Of a stretch of DNA of 64,000 bases, positions 1 to 10,544 are shown piece after piece; the first letter of the stretch is position 1, and every line of letters begins with the position of its first letter. Source of the stretch: Ischnura elegans (lineage: Eukaryota > Arthropoda > Insecta > Odonata > Coenagrionidae); contig NC_060246.1 in NCBI RefSeq assembly GCF_921293095.1, forward strand, positions 10,558,001 through 10,622,000, written 5' to 3'. Below the pieces are notes generated by a model, which saw nothing but the letters and a program-made list of their open reading frames with translations, ran no database searches and was not told the origin of the DNA. A program made the translations under genes and the position numbers.

Positions 1-359
1 AGAGCAATCTTAGAGAACTGTTCAATAGTGTGGAATACATTTTATGGGAAATATGAATCATCTGTGGAGAGAGTCCAACAGAAATTTCTAAGGTTTGTTT
101 CAATCATGTTTTCTATTTCAAGAAAGAAAAGAAAATATGACCGTGTAATGAATTATGTACTTAAACCTGAATCTCTTCGATGTACAAGAAAAAAATTTGG
201 TGTTATATTGTTATATTAAGTTGTGAACAATTACATTAAATGCTCCACTTAATTATCATTTCTCTCTACAAGGGTACCTTCAGTGAATACAAGACTGAGT
301 AATTTGTTTAAAGTTCCTTATCTGCCAAATAAATACTTTTTCTACAAGCCACTATACAT
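1..359 (+). mobile_element. LINE (non-LTR retrotransposon) 3' coding relic
   Basis: The plus-strand reading from the window edge to about 350 resembles the end of a CR1/Jockey-type reverse transcriptase protein. It has a W-N-x-x-Y block, then an 'ERVQQKFLRF' block, then 'ESLRCTRKKF', and a late 'VPSVNTRLSN'-like stretch. This order (VWNP...LERVQ..FLRF...LESL..RR) is typical of the last 150 residues of such proteins. It has frame breaks and is a dead copy. The reading appears to resume after the DNA transposon at 2962, so the LINE was already present when that element inserted. The clade is inferred from motif order only. Confidence 0.7.
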
Positions 360-2273
360 TAGGCCGGCCCTTATTTTTCAGAATTGAGAAAAGTTATGTT
401 TTCCTAGTCTCAAAATGATCCAAATGATGTCCATATTCACGTGTTAAAATTTGGTTACTTTAAAATAACGGCAACCCGTGCCCCAAGGGCCCTAAGTACT
501 GAGGACCCTCAATTGAGTTTTTTGGAGCCGAAAAAGTGCTATTTCTATGTAAAACGTAAAAGTAAAGCCCTTTAAGGCCGATTTTCTGTTTGTTTTGACC
601 TATCTCTAAGCGTTTACGAGATATCGTCCGTCGTAATGCAATCCATCCCCCAGGGCGCTACCCCGCACCGCGGCTCCGCTGAGGTACGGCCCGCACCACT
701 TACTAGAGACTTCCCCTCCACCCCCTCCCCTCCCTCGGCAAGGACTTTGCTCCTGATGGCAAGATGTAGTCTTTGAAGAAATGTGCTTACGTTAAAAAGA
801 ATTTAATTGCCATGACAATACTTCCGTACAATCAAAGTGATCAATTTACCCGTACTTTCAATTGTCCGTGAATTTCAGTACATATTAACCAAAACAAAAT
901 ACGTTTTCGTTTTTCCAATCTTTCACTGACACCCCATATTTGGCATTTTAAGTGTATTTGCGCACGTTCGGGGCTGTGCTACGATGAGTATTCACATTTA
1001 TTGTTAGTAATTAATTTTGAAAGGTCTCTTCCTTCTACGTGACTGGCTTAAAATCTTGAATTAGTTTCACCCCTCTCTCTGCACAATCATCTACCGCTTG
1101 AAGACCCCGAATAATTTGCAAATCGTTCTTGTAGTCAGGATGTTCTTGCATGGGCACATCAGAAAATTCAGTTCATATTTCCAACGCATTAAATAGCTTT
1201 CTCGAATTAGTAGTGACAAAATTTGATGTAGATACCGTGTTCAGGTCTTTACGTTTATAGAATGCCTTTGGAATCTTTGGTGGATCATATTTTCCCTCAC
1301 GTGTCCTCAAATGGCGTGTAACGTTTTCCTTTTCACACCCAGAAAAGGATCCGTCAAAGAATGACAGGCCTACCAACTCCTCATTCAGGTACCACGAGTG
1401 GTTTGAAAACCTCTTTTGTACTCCTTTCGCTATGTCCAGGTTAACGCTTTCGTAATTTTAGGATCTGAAAGTCACTGTTGGGAGCAGATCCAGCACAAAG
1501 AGCGGGGAACCACAAATTTTTCTTCCTTCTCGAGCAAATTGAAATCTATTCCACCATTAACTGCATTTCGTGCTCCTCTTTGATTGCATAAGAATTTTAC
1601 TTCTTTATCCCACGCACATTTATCCAAGAGATTAACTGCGTGCGTCAAAAATTGTATGGTACCGCCCCTTGCAATGTAAAACAAATCATAAAGTTTTGTT
1701 ACGAAAGATTCTCTTCTTTAAATCCCCATGGTAGTTCCCACTCTCTCTTTATGTCGTCACACCTTCTTCCATTCGTTGTGTAATGTTTCTAACTTTTCAG
1801 TCGCCTTATTTTCCGTAATAACAGGAATTCTCGCTTTGTTCCAAGGATGAAACGCATTTATTACTGTTTTTCTCGCACTAAGTCTGATACATTTAAAACC
1901 CATTAGGTTATAGAAAAACACACAGTACTTCTCTCACTGTAAGTAACTTTGAGCCAAGTATTTCTTCACTTTCTTTTCCAATAAGTACAATGTCTGAATT
2001 TAGTTTTGATCATACTTTTTCTTGTTGGCCTATTCTTAAAATGACCGTCACGTGTGTTCATGATAAACTAGTGTTTTCACCACTTTTCTCCTTAAATACT
2101 AAAAAACTTTGCACTTCCTATGCTTTGCGCACTATTCATAAGAACTATCTCTTCACATTGATCTACAAATGTGAACTGACAGCCTCGTTTCTCCTTCCTT
2201 GAATATTTCTATCAACTGTATTGGCCCTGGAAGCCCTGCTCATTTCCTTCATTCCTTTATAATTCACAAACAC

Positions 2274-2311
2274 AATTGTATCAAATACTTATATAAGTAT
2301 TTGATACAATT
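2274..2311. repeat. Perfect 38-bp palindrome
   Basis: Two 19-bp arms (AATTGTATCAAATACTTAT and its reverse complement) meet with no loop. It lies inside the 2.6 kb element, outside its terminal repeats. Confidence 0.95.
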
Positions 2312-2323
2312 CTAATAACAATA

Positions 2324-2393
2324 CAAAACTGCTCTTAATGTACAAAATATTATATAACATTTAGTACATAAAGAGCAGTTTTGAACAATGCAT
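2324..2393. repeat. Hairpin with 20-bp arms
   Basis: CAAAACTGCTCTT at 2324-2336 is the reverse complement of 2381-2393. The pairing continues inward for about seven more bases with one mismatch, leaving an AT-rich loop of about 30 bp. It lies 12 bp from the perfect palindrome at 2274-2311. Confidence 0.85.
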
Positions 2394-2961
2394 GCGGTAA
2401 TGGTGCGCGGTTGTAAGTTAAACTAAGTTTTAAGGGGTAGGCGCACAGTACATAGGACGGCGTTGAAGGGTTAAGATTGACATAGTAGGTTTTAAAAACA
2501 TTAATCATGACACAAGAGGAGCAACCTTTTCAATTATGTACCACTAGCATGTAAATCTTGCCATCAGGAGCAAAGTCCTTGCTGAGGGAGGGGAGGGGGT
2601 GGAGGGGAAGTCTCTAGTATGTGGTGCGGGCCGTACCTCAGCAGAGCCGCGGTGCGGGGTAGCGCCCTGGGGGATGGATTGCATTACGACGGACGATATC
2701 TCGTAAACGCTTAGAGATAGGTCAAAACAAACAGAAAATCGGCCCTAAAGGGCTTTACTTTTACGTTTTACATAGAAATAGCACTTTTTCGGCTCCAAAA
2801 AAACTCAATTGAGGGTCCTCAGTACTTAGGGCCCTTGGGGCATGGGTTGCCGTTATTTTAAAGTAACCAAATTTTAACACGTGAATATGGACATCATTTG
2901 GATCATTTTGAGACTAGGAAAACATAACTTTTCTCAATTCTGAAAAATAAGGGCCGGCCTA

Positions 2962-3765
2962 CTATACATACCATGCAATGAGAGATACTAATGAAATCTC
3001 AAGAGACATTGAATTTTTTACTTCCTCTTAAGGTACCTTCAAAACATATGTGAGAAGCAATGTTTCTTGACTGCTTGCCTTTTTTTATAATTTCATATCT
3101 ATATTCTTACTTAAAATGTGTCTTATTCAGTTGCTACTATTACTATGATATCTTTATTTTGAAGCTTTCCTAGAGGTGGTGCTGCACTCAGGGGCCTGGT
3201 GAGGATGGGAGCAGTAGAGAGGAATAGGGGAACAAGAGAGAGTCACCGTTTGGACCTACTCCACCTAGGGACTACATATGTGCTCTAGAGGCTCTCCAAA
3301 TACAGTGCCAAAGGTTGGGCCCAATTGCAGGACTTAGGGCTGCTAATTTCTGGCCTCTTGCATCCTGAGCAATAGATTGAGAACAGTGTCAGACAAATCA
3401 AACTGGAAGTGCAGCCCAGGTGGTGCCAATCAGATTTTTTTCAATCAAGAAACTCCATTCTGAAGTGGTGTCAGAGGTAATGGGCACATAGGTTATGTAA
3501 TGCACAAAATGCATTCATCCCACAAGAAATTGGACAACAACGAGTTTTCCCAGATTATAAGTGGTGGGTCAAGTTGCAGATGGTTGGCCATATTGCCAGG
3601 CGCCACTCCATCTGACCCACAGGTGGATCATGCTTCCCCGTGATACACAAGATTTTTCCTGAGCAGTACTTGTATTGTCACACAGATAACAAAAAATCTG
3701 GGACTAGCAAAATAAAGTTAGGAAACTGAGGTTCCACAGTACACATCCGCCCATTACCAGCATAC
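2962..3765. other. LTA4H intron 3 (part); LINE tail then unassigned sequence
   Basis: The first ~80 bp look like the continuation of the LINE interrupted at 360. From about 3170 to 3660 the composition becomes more GC-rich and somewhat coding-like, but no frame stays open and I could not match it to the next expected LTA4H exon. It is probably another decayed repeat. In the gene's orientation this is the start of intron 3. Confidence 0.4.
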
Positions 3766-6256
3766 CTTAAATCCTCTGACAAAGGTAATACTATTTCCAA
3801 CTTGGATCCAAAGACAGCAAGAGGCTTGCTGAGGCTGTATTCAAGAGGAGTTCCATTTTTTCCATCCTTAACAGCTTTAATGGTGATGGTTTTACTATCT
3901 AATATCTGAAAAAAAGAAACAAGCATTCACACTTCAGCGTTGCATTTTGGAAGCAACAATCACATTCAGAAATTAGAAGAAAAAATCTTTTGGGGCACAA
4001 AAGTGTACACATTGTATTACATTCTAGAGTACCCCATTAGACAGAATATTCCCCCTTTAATTTTCATCTGTATGGGAAAATAAATTGAACCAACAGATAC
4101 AAAGAATTCAATCCAAATTTCTTTTCGAAACTTGAGGAAACTTCATTATTACTATTGACTACGTAAATAATACATAAATACAAAGTTATTTCCTGATAAA
4201 ATATTCAACTAAACCAGTTAAATCAACTTGAGTCATAATCAACAAAAAATGCTATCCTCCAAAATACACACATAGAGTCAATTCTGTGGTTTGGAGGTGA
4301 GGTTTTAGGTGAGACTGAAGAAGAGGAATATGGTTTCTACCATCTACTTTTTGTATTTTGCATAGGATTTTCGGATATTTAACATAAAAGTTTTCAAAGA
4401 AAAAATACAGAAACAAAGACATTTCACTCAGAAATGGACACTGAATGATCCAATTCAACCAAGTAAGACCAGAGTAAAGCTCTTGATGTGGACCATCTTA
4501 ACCACCAAAGCCACTTACTTTATACCCCCTACTCTACCTTGTTAGCAATATGTATATCCCTTGCGCCAAGTCTGCCAAGCTGGAAGGACCTCCGCCTATG
4601 GCTAACTGTTAAAATGCAAAGGGACTATTCATGGAGCAGAGCAGACCATACACTATTTTGAAATGAAGTTGCTGCTGCACTTCAATCTGGCCTAAATTAT
4701 CTACACAGACCACCATACATTTCAAGAGAACTCTAGAAGCCATCTTGAACTTCACAAATGAGTTCCAAAACAGGTGACCGACTGGTACAAATGAATTCCA
4801 AAACGGATGAACGAATGTTCCAATGTTAACTCCAAATGAGTTCCAAAGGTTGAAAATTTGTTCCATAGCAGTTTCCAAAGGAAATCCAAACCAGTTCAAA
4901 ATGTGTTACATATGAGTTGGAAAGGTGAACAAATAATTTGATCACATGGTGGGGTGCTATGAAGTCATGAACTGCTGTGTACCTAGTTTCAAATCCACAG
5001 CAGTTCAGAAGCACATACAAATAAGTGGTCACAAAGCAAATAAATGACAGTTCCAAATGGCTTACACAGCAGAAATTTTTTCCTGAGAAGGGACTCAAGT
5101 TTCTTAATTTTGAAAATGAATGAGTAAGCTAAGTGTAGGCTACCTACGCGTCTGTCATAGGCAGTGTGAATTAGCCACTTGTCTGTGTCGTACAATTATG
5201 CATAATACTTATGGTTGAATTTTTATCAATCTTAAGCTTCTACCAAGGCACTGATAAGGAAGCTGAATCAAATTTAACATAGTAATGAGAGTTGACGTGA
5301 AATTAGTAAAATCAGAATAAAAAATTGACCCCACTCTCATTTAATATCTAAGATTTCCCACTCTCCTTGGACACTGCTTCCTCTCTATATGTTCTCACTT
5401 TGGCCAATAGGTTTCGTATTCTACATGGGTAGAGCAACCCGAATTCCAAATCGATCAAAGGCGATATGCCTTGTCTGGATTATCTATCCACCTACACATG
5501 CGGGATTAAAAACTACAGTTGGGCATCAATAAATCCATATTGAGATTTATGGATATAATTGCAAAAGTGAAAGTTCGACTGAAGGACTGGTCACACAATG
5601 CATTAATGTATAAGCTAATATGAAAATGCATGAACCCGTAAATGAAAGCAGAAATGCATATCTTAACTTGATGCAAGCATTAACAGAAAATTTGACCTGC
5701 TATGATTTGGGTCATACATTCATACAGGTGCAAACATCATAATCATCATCACTGGTCAACAATCCTAAGATGGGTTTGACACTGCTCTCCACTCAATCCT
5801 CCAATCAGCTTATCTTTTCACACGTACGTATTTTTCTCCTTCACATCCTTCTTTACTTGTCATACATACATGTTCCATTCCAACAATATCGTGACCAGTT
5901 AATAGTTAATAATGTAAACAGGCCTTACCACTGACTTTACGTCTGTCCTCTTTCTAAGTACATCATAAGTAACAGCGCCAGTCAAAATTTTATTTTCAAA
6001 ATCTATGTCCATTCGAAGTTCCAGCCCGCACACAACTGCATCCTCTAGAATTGTAGTTACAGTGAGAAGTTAAAGAACCGAAAAGTCGGAATTTAACATG
6101 ATAAAATGTGTTTGGAAAAACAAGGTGGGTTACAAACTAGGATAAAGTGAGCCATATTATCAAACCAAAAACGATTACGACTGATATAAGATTTAACATA
6201 CCTGGCCTAGAAAAGGAATTAGGATCGCCGGGGCTGAGGCCTTGCTTCTGCACCAT
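3766..6256 (-). CDS. LTA4H: Leukotriene A4 hydrolase-like M1 aminopeptidase, first three coding exons (partial)
   Basis: Three minus-strand exons join in frame: 6202-6256 (ATG at 6256), 5929-6044 and 3766-3905, about 103 residues. Donors are GTATGT, GTAAGG and GTATGC; exons 2 and 3 have AG acceptors. The protein opens with a short 'LSPGDPNSFSRP' leader. Then comes the beta-strand start of the M1 N-terminal domain ('ELRMDIDFENKILTGAVTYD'), followed by 'LDSKTITIKAV' and a 'GSKLEIVLPL' block. This spacing is that of leukotriene A4 hydrolase (family M1, cytosolic zinc aminopeptidase/epoxide hydrolase). The catalytic GGMEN and HEXXH...E motifs would lie in later exons off the left edge, so activity cannot be judged. 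Introns 1, 2 and 3 are 157, 2023 and more than 3700 bp. The donor of exon 2 sits at the end of a MITE. Another M1 subfamily is possible but less likely. Confidence 0.82.
4757..5061. repeat. Degenerate array of GTTCCAAA-type motifs in LTA4H intron 2
   Basis: The motif GAGTTCCAAA and close variants (ATTCCAAA, ACTCCAAA, TTTCCAAA, GTTCAAAA) recur roughly ten times in about 300 bp, at irregular 15-40 bp spacing. It reads as a decayed short tandem repeat. No open frame here looks like a gene. Confidence 0.5.
5585..5926. mobile_element. MITE of the GGCCTGTTTACA family, with a nested insertion
   Basis: The left end (GGACTGGTCACACAATGCAT, about 5585) and the right end (ATGTAAACAGGCC, ending about 5925) match the two inverted ends of the better copy at 10308-10544. 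The middle also matches that copy around its 'GTTCATGCATTCGTAC' stretch. The copy is split by a separate insertion at about 5726-5858. The right end coincides with the splice donor of LTA4H exon 2. Confidence 0.7.
5726..5858. mobile_element. Short retroposon-like insertion inside the MITE
   Basis: The segment is bracketed by GTCATACATT (5711-5720) and GTCATACATA (5859-5868), a likely target duplication of about 9 bp. Compared with the copy at 10308-10544, the MITE is continuous once this segment is removed. The inserted text starts at 'AGGTGCAAACATCATAATC' and contains 'ATCATCATCACTGGTCAACA'. From memory this resembles a recurrent 3' tail of arthropod LINEs; that identity is inference. Confidence 0.5.
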
Positions 6257-7540
6257 GATCGTGACCGATGTTTATAGTACAATGACTACAATATGTCAGC
6301 ACTCTCCAAGAGAAAGTGATTATTGTGCAAACAGCAGCTATCTGGAGCAATCGAGATGTGCAGACGTGGTTTACTCAGTTTATCTCCTCATGCTTCAAAA
6401 TAAAAAAAATCCATTTATGTAGAATTGAAATAAATGAAAAACAGCGAATGGTCGAAATGACCTTTAACCGGGAATTTCAAACGGCACGTTTGACTTTGAA
6501 GTTAACTTTTTCACCGCAAAAGGCGCTGCTCGGTAGTGTACCGCGGAGTTCAAATGCCTTTAGTATACTCAAATTTATTACAATATTTTTTACAACAGTA
6601 AATACACTTTTTGCCACGGAAAATTATTTCAGCTATGGATATTTTTAAAATATGAAATTGAAACGACATTTGCATGAATTTACATGTTTTCCTATTTTTC
6701 ACACTAACTCTTGTGATCAAACTAAATAATTAATTTTTGTTCTCCAGTTATTAACACTTCTACAATTTTCACAGTTTTCGATAAAGCATGAATAGGACGT
6801 GCGGCACTATTTACTTTTATTTTCTATAGTCTCCAAATATCACAAATATAGGAATTATATTATTATACTTTATTATAATCATTGTCAATATTTGATGAAA
6901 TAGATTTCTTCATCATTGCATTTAAGGTATTAACCTAATAATTTCTGGCAAACAAGCGTATTTCCTTCACACATTTCTCAATTCTTAAGTCTTATGAGGA
7001 CGATTATCCTTTTTATACAAGAAATAAAAATACCTCAAATATTATCCATGATTATATGGCAGAAAAGATATTTGAGGTTTATTATATTAAAGGCAGAGCT
7101 CTCACCTACTTTACTAAATTGTGGTGAAAACATAGCTTGCCCTCCTCAGATGAATTTCTTTTTGCTTTGAATATCATAGTAATCACAATAACCCTAGTAG
7201 AACCAAAAGGATTGTATCTGTATATTTTTAAGATTTCGAAATATGCACATCAAGATGCAGATTTGCAAATCTGTATATAGTATAGTATACACATTTTATA
7301 CATGGCTGATGATCCATGGTTACGCCATAAAGATATTATTTACGTATTTTAAAGATTCTCATATACAGATACACACATCTGTATTGTATAAATATATGTA
7401 TATTTATCAATATGCCTAAAATTAAGCATGGTATACCTGTTTTCATCTATCCCCTCCTGTAACCTGTTCATTACCATAAGGATAAGCAGACATACCTGAA
7501 ACTTTTTTACTGTATCACCTTATTCAACGTAAGATACCAG
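6257..7540. other. LTA4H upstream region; no other gene seen
   Basis: The region upstream of the LTA4H start is AT-rich. I see no convincing TATA box next to the start codon. Plus-strand open frames at 6147-6422 and 6316-6648 overlap exon 1 or lack any family likeness, so I read them as chance. From 7200 to 7400 the sequence is rich in TATA/ATAC runs. No repeat was recognised. Confidence 0.4.
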
Positions 7541-7713
7541 GTTTTAAAAATAACACAAAGATGGCAATATTCCACAGGTTTATTTTCCGTACAGCGCGTT
7601 TCGACCGTTAGGTCATTACCAAGTACAATAATGAGTAATGACCTAACGGTCGAAACACGTTGTACGGAAAATAAACCTGTGGAATATTGCCATCTTTGTG
7701 TTCTTTTTAAAAC
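7541..7713. mobile_element. 173-bp foldback element (79-bp arms, 15-bp loop)
   Basis: The left arm 7541-7619 and right arm 7635-7713 are reverse complements with only a few mismatches; the loop is 7620-7634. The arms contain CCACAGGTTTATTTTCCGTA and TCGACCGTTAGGTCATTA. One arm has a diverged relative at about 14708-14780 (CCACGGATTTATTTTC ... GAGGTCACTTTCAAGTAC). It is therefore a dispersed family rather than a local inversion. Confidence 0.85.
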
Positions 7714-8108
7714 TTAGAATGTCATTCCACTATATAACGCCTGCTTCTGTTACTTTAATAAGATACCAGAGTAAACAATACATTCAAATAAAGATTTTGC
7801 TGATTAAAAGTGTAAAAGGCCATTGATGTGGGTGTAATGCACTTGTATCCTATTAGGATGTCCCATTAGTACCTTTCAGGAATTTTAAGGGCAGTATGTT
7901 TTTACTTGCTAAATATGATTTCCATCATGAACCTTTCAATGGCTTTTCATAAATGGTGGAACATTTCAAATTTTGAAAGCATTATCAAGGGATTGACATC
8001 ATTTTACAAACAAAGAGATACAATTGATCATTATTTTGGCCATATATTAACTGTGAGAGTGAAAAATCTATGACTAATTTGTTGAACTTAAGAAGGAAGG
8101 ATGATTAT
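7714..8108. other. No gene recognised
   Basis: About 400 bp of AT-rich sequence between the foldback and the mariner relic. No open frame, repeat or RNA signature was recognised. Confidence 0.4.
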
Positions 8109-8900
8109 ATTAGGGGAGCAACTAAGTTCTTGCTGTTAATTAAATAAAGTACAACTTCATAGTAAAAACCCATTACAAATGAATGATTGAAAGTATTGTT
8201 CATTGCTAGCCACAACATTTTAGGAAAAGGTGTTCATCTTTTGAGGCTAACAACGAATCAAGTCATTTTTCAATGTCTTAATGTGTGTGCAACTGATGAT
8301 CAGCCAGACCATGCACCATCAAATGGAATAAGTGATAATCGGATGGTGTAATACCTGGGGAATATGGCGGGTGGTTAGGACTTCCCGTTTGAGTATTTCC
8401 AGGCAGGTTTTAGTGACATGATTTCGAGCACTGTCATGCTGTAAAATCATTCTGTCGTGCCTCTGCTCTCATTGTGGCCGTATTTCAAGCAGAACTCAGC
8501 ACAATCACATCAATTGAAGTTGATACCGTTCCCCATTTCATTTGGTTGCAACAGTTCATAGTAAATAATACCCGTCACGATGCGATGACGAAATTTTTTG
8601 CTGCTGGAAAAATTTTTCACAAAGGAAAAAACGGCACTCAACGTCCGGTGGGTTCAACACATAAGAAACCCAAGGTCCTTGCATTTGAATCATTCCCAAC
8701 ACATCCAATCACTTGGAAATGGCTAGGCGGGTAACTCCTAATGCTGAGGCAAGCTATTATCGAGTTTCTCGTGGATCTTCATTGAGAAAAGTCTCCATTG
8801 CAGCATCTTCAAAGGTTTTTCGGCATCCTTCATGCGGAGACGGTCATCAACAATGAAATGACCTTTTTCAAAGCAACTTAACAATTGTAATCAGCATTTA
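8109..8900 (-). pseudogene. Mariner transposase relic, internally deleted and frameshifted
   Basis: Stitched across frames, the minus strand from 8900 down reads as an irritans-type mariner transposase. In order: 'FEDAAMETFLNEDPRETR', 'LGVTRLAISK', 'GMIQMQGPWVSYVLNPPDV', 'CRFFLCEKFF', 'RIVTG', then 'YYELLQPNE', 'ILQHDSARNH' and 'GLADHQLHTH...ASKDEHLF'. The step from RIVTG straight to YYELL shows an internal deletion of the segment that normally holds the first catalytic aspartate region (TGDE). Several stops and frame changes confirm it is dead. The left edge at 8109 reads TTAGGGGAGCAACTAAGTTC, like a mariner terminal repeat. The opposite end appears truncated near 8900. Confidence 0.85.
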
Positions 8901-9430
8901 TTCTCGTGAACCTTCCTTTATATTTAATCCTACAATGGGCAGATTAGTAGGTATATTAATACAGTTGTTTACAAAGTGAAATAAGAGATACATCCTAAAT
9001 TTGGTGGCCATAAAAGAAAAACTGGCGACTCGATAAAAGCCTACAGAAAACCCGACTCAAGAGTGTACTTATGTTGAGAATATCCCAATGAGAATATAGA
9101 TAATGTATCTCATTCCATTCTGTACGTCATCAACCACTTTCTTCTCTTATTTTTGCCCTTTGGGACACAAGCAAAAATCCTTCTCTTGAGAGTAAATATA
9201 GGCACTTGAGCTACGAACTACATATGCATGATTTAAATGGTTTTCTCACGTTTTTCTATTCAATATCCATGCCGCAACACACTTACTGCATTAAGCAAAT
9301 GATGTTGGTGCGTAACATGGATCACAATCTGCAATCAACTTATTTTAATTTAATCTTTCCAAATCTCCCCAAACAATACCCTTTATTTATTTCAACAATG
9401 CCTTGGCAACCCAACATATTACAGTCTGCA
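8901..9430. other. No gene recognised
   Basis: AT-rich sequence. The open frame at 9206-9436 (76 codons) has no recognisable features and runs into the MITE edge. Confidence 0.35.
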
Positions 9431-9437
9431 GTTTGAC

Positions 9438-9833
9438 GTTAAGTGTGCCATCGGGCAGATCGCTATTGCGCTATCAGCGCTACATGCTTAGATTGCCATT
9501 CGGGGAGGCTTTTGGCGCTCGTTACTATGAAGCTCCCCGAACGTAAACAGCGCGAATTCAAAAATGGCGGACGCAGTAATACATATAAACGATGTGTTTG
9601 TATTTGTAAACAACGACATGACAACAAGCATTCGGGGAGCCAGTTAGCGCAATTTGGTGCTGATAGCATCTTGTGCCTCACCTCTTTGGCGATAGCATAC
9701 AAAGCGCGTAGTAATGACGTCGGCGCTACCAAATGATGGCGTCATGACCTCGCTCACAGCGCTGTGAGCAAGCTCCCCGGACGGCGATAGCGCGCTATCA
9801 GCGCTATTTGCGAGCTCCCCGAACGCACCCTAA
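9438..9833. mobile_element. ~395-bp GC-rich MITE with imperfect ~45-bp inverted ends
   Basis: The ends read TTAAGTGTGCCATCGGG and, on the other strand, TTAGGGTGCGTTCGGGG. Both arms then share a GCGCTATCAGCGCTA block. CGGGGAG/CTCCCCG motifs recur internally near 9499, 9533, 9632, 9770 and 9815. The element is much more GC-rich than its surroundings. Overlapping open frames on both strands (9443-9736 and 9463-9732) reflect this composition and are not genes. No clean target duplication is visible. Confidence 0.65.
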
Positions 9834-10149
9834 AACAGCAATTATATTTGCCTAATTTGCATTTGAGTCCCTATATTGACAGATTTTCTATCCACTTCCT
9901 CAGTCTGTCATCAGTGGACATCGTGCCGTGACTTTACGCGGGCACGCTCCGATGACGTTGTGTTTTCAAGCAGTCTATGAAGATTAATTTCTAAAGACTC
10001 TTAACTGAGCTAAAAAACATTATTCATCCGCAAAATTTTTGGGGAGTACATTTGAGGTAGGCACCTTCTTATTCTAGTACTTTTAAAAAATTGTGCATCT
10101 TCCCATCGGTATATATAATGCGCCCAAACTTGAAATAATTTTTGCTGAT

Positions 10150-10306
10150 TTAAAAATGATCGAAAACTTGTCCGAATAAATGTACCGTGTAACCACCTAA
10201 ATATTTGTGGATCTTGTCCATGTATATGCTCAAGAATCTGTTCAGGTAACCATTCAGAAAAATATACAGAATCTTGTACATTCTTATGTACTGTGTTACA
10301 AGGCCT
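10150..10306. mobile_element. Partial MITE, GGCCTGTTTACA family
   Basis: It ends in TGTACTGTGTTACAAGGCCT and contains ATGTACCGTGTAACCAC. Both are diverged forms of the ends of the neighbouring complete copy, so two members lie back to back. Confidence 0.5.
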
Positions 10307-10307
10307 A

Positions 10308-10544
10308 AAGGCCTGTTTACACGGTACATTAACACGTATGGGTTAATGTCTAAATGTATGAACACGAGAATGAACGCCAAAATGCACTGTGTAACCACTC
10401 AACTTGTGCGAATGCATGCACAGAAAATAGAACCTGTTCTAATTTGGTTCATGCATTCGTACATGTTCCGTTCTGGTCCACAAAAATCATTCACGCAAAC
10501 GTACATTAACTCGTACGTGTTAATGTATCATGTAAACAGGCCTT
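10308..10544. mobile_element. Complete 237-bp MITE, GGCCTGTTTACA family
   Basis: Inverted ends of about 31 bp at 10308-10338 and 10514-10544 differ at only a few positions (AAGGCCTGTTTACACGGTAC versus AAGGCCTGTTTACATGATAC). It is the best-preserved copy here of a family also found at 5585, 36239 and 39462. It has no coding capacity. Confidence 0.85.

Larger units (their letters stand above)
360..2961. mobile_element. 2.6 kb DNA transposon with ~406-bp terminal inverted repeats and 8-bp TSD
   Basis: Positions 360-765 recur as a near-identical reverse complement at 2555-2961; the ends read TAGGCCGGCC and GGCCGGCCTA. The flanks carry a perfect 8-bp duplication, CTATACAT, at 352-359 and 2962-2969. 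An 8-bp target duplication fits hAT, P, Zisupton or some Mutator-like elements. The unusually long inverted repeats do not decide among them. The interior has only short minus-strand reading frames (about 1173-1376 and 1472-1684) that I cannot assign to a transposase family. It also holds two tight palindromes near 2.3 kb. Probably non-autonomous or decayed. The boundaries are strongly supported; the class is open. Confidence 0.88.

Noticed and set aside
3170-3660. Next LTA4H exon
   Set aside because: No minus-strand frame with AG/GT borders resembles the expected continuation after 'LEIVLPLSED'.
4757-5061. CRISPR-like spaced repeats
   Set aside because: Units are short, degenerate and irregularly spaced, in a eukaryotic intron.
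9443-9736. 97- and 89-codon frames on opposite strands
   Set aside because: They lie wholly within a GC-rich MITE, with no protein family likeness.
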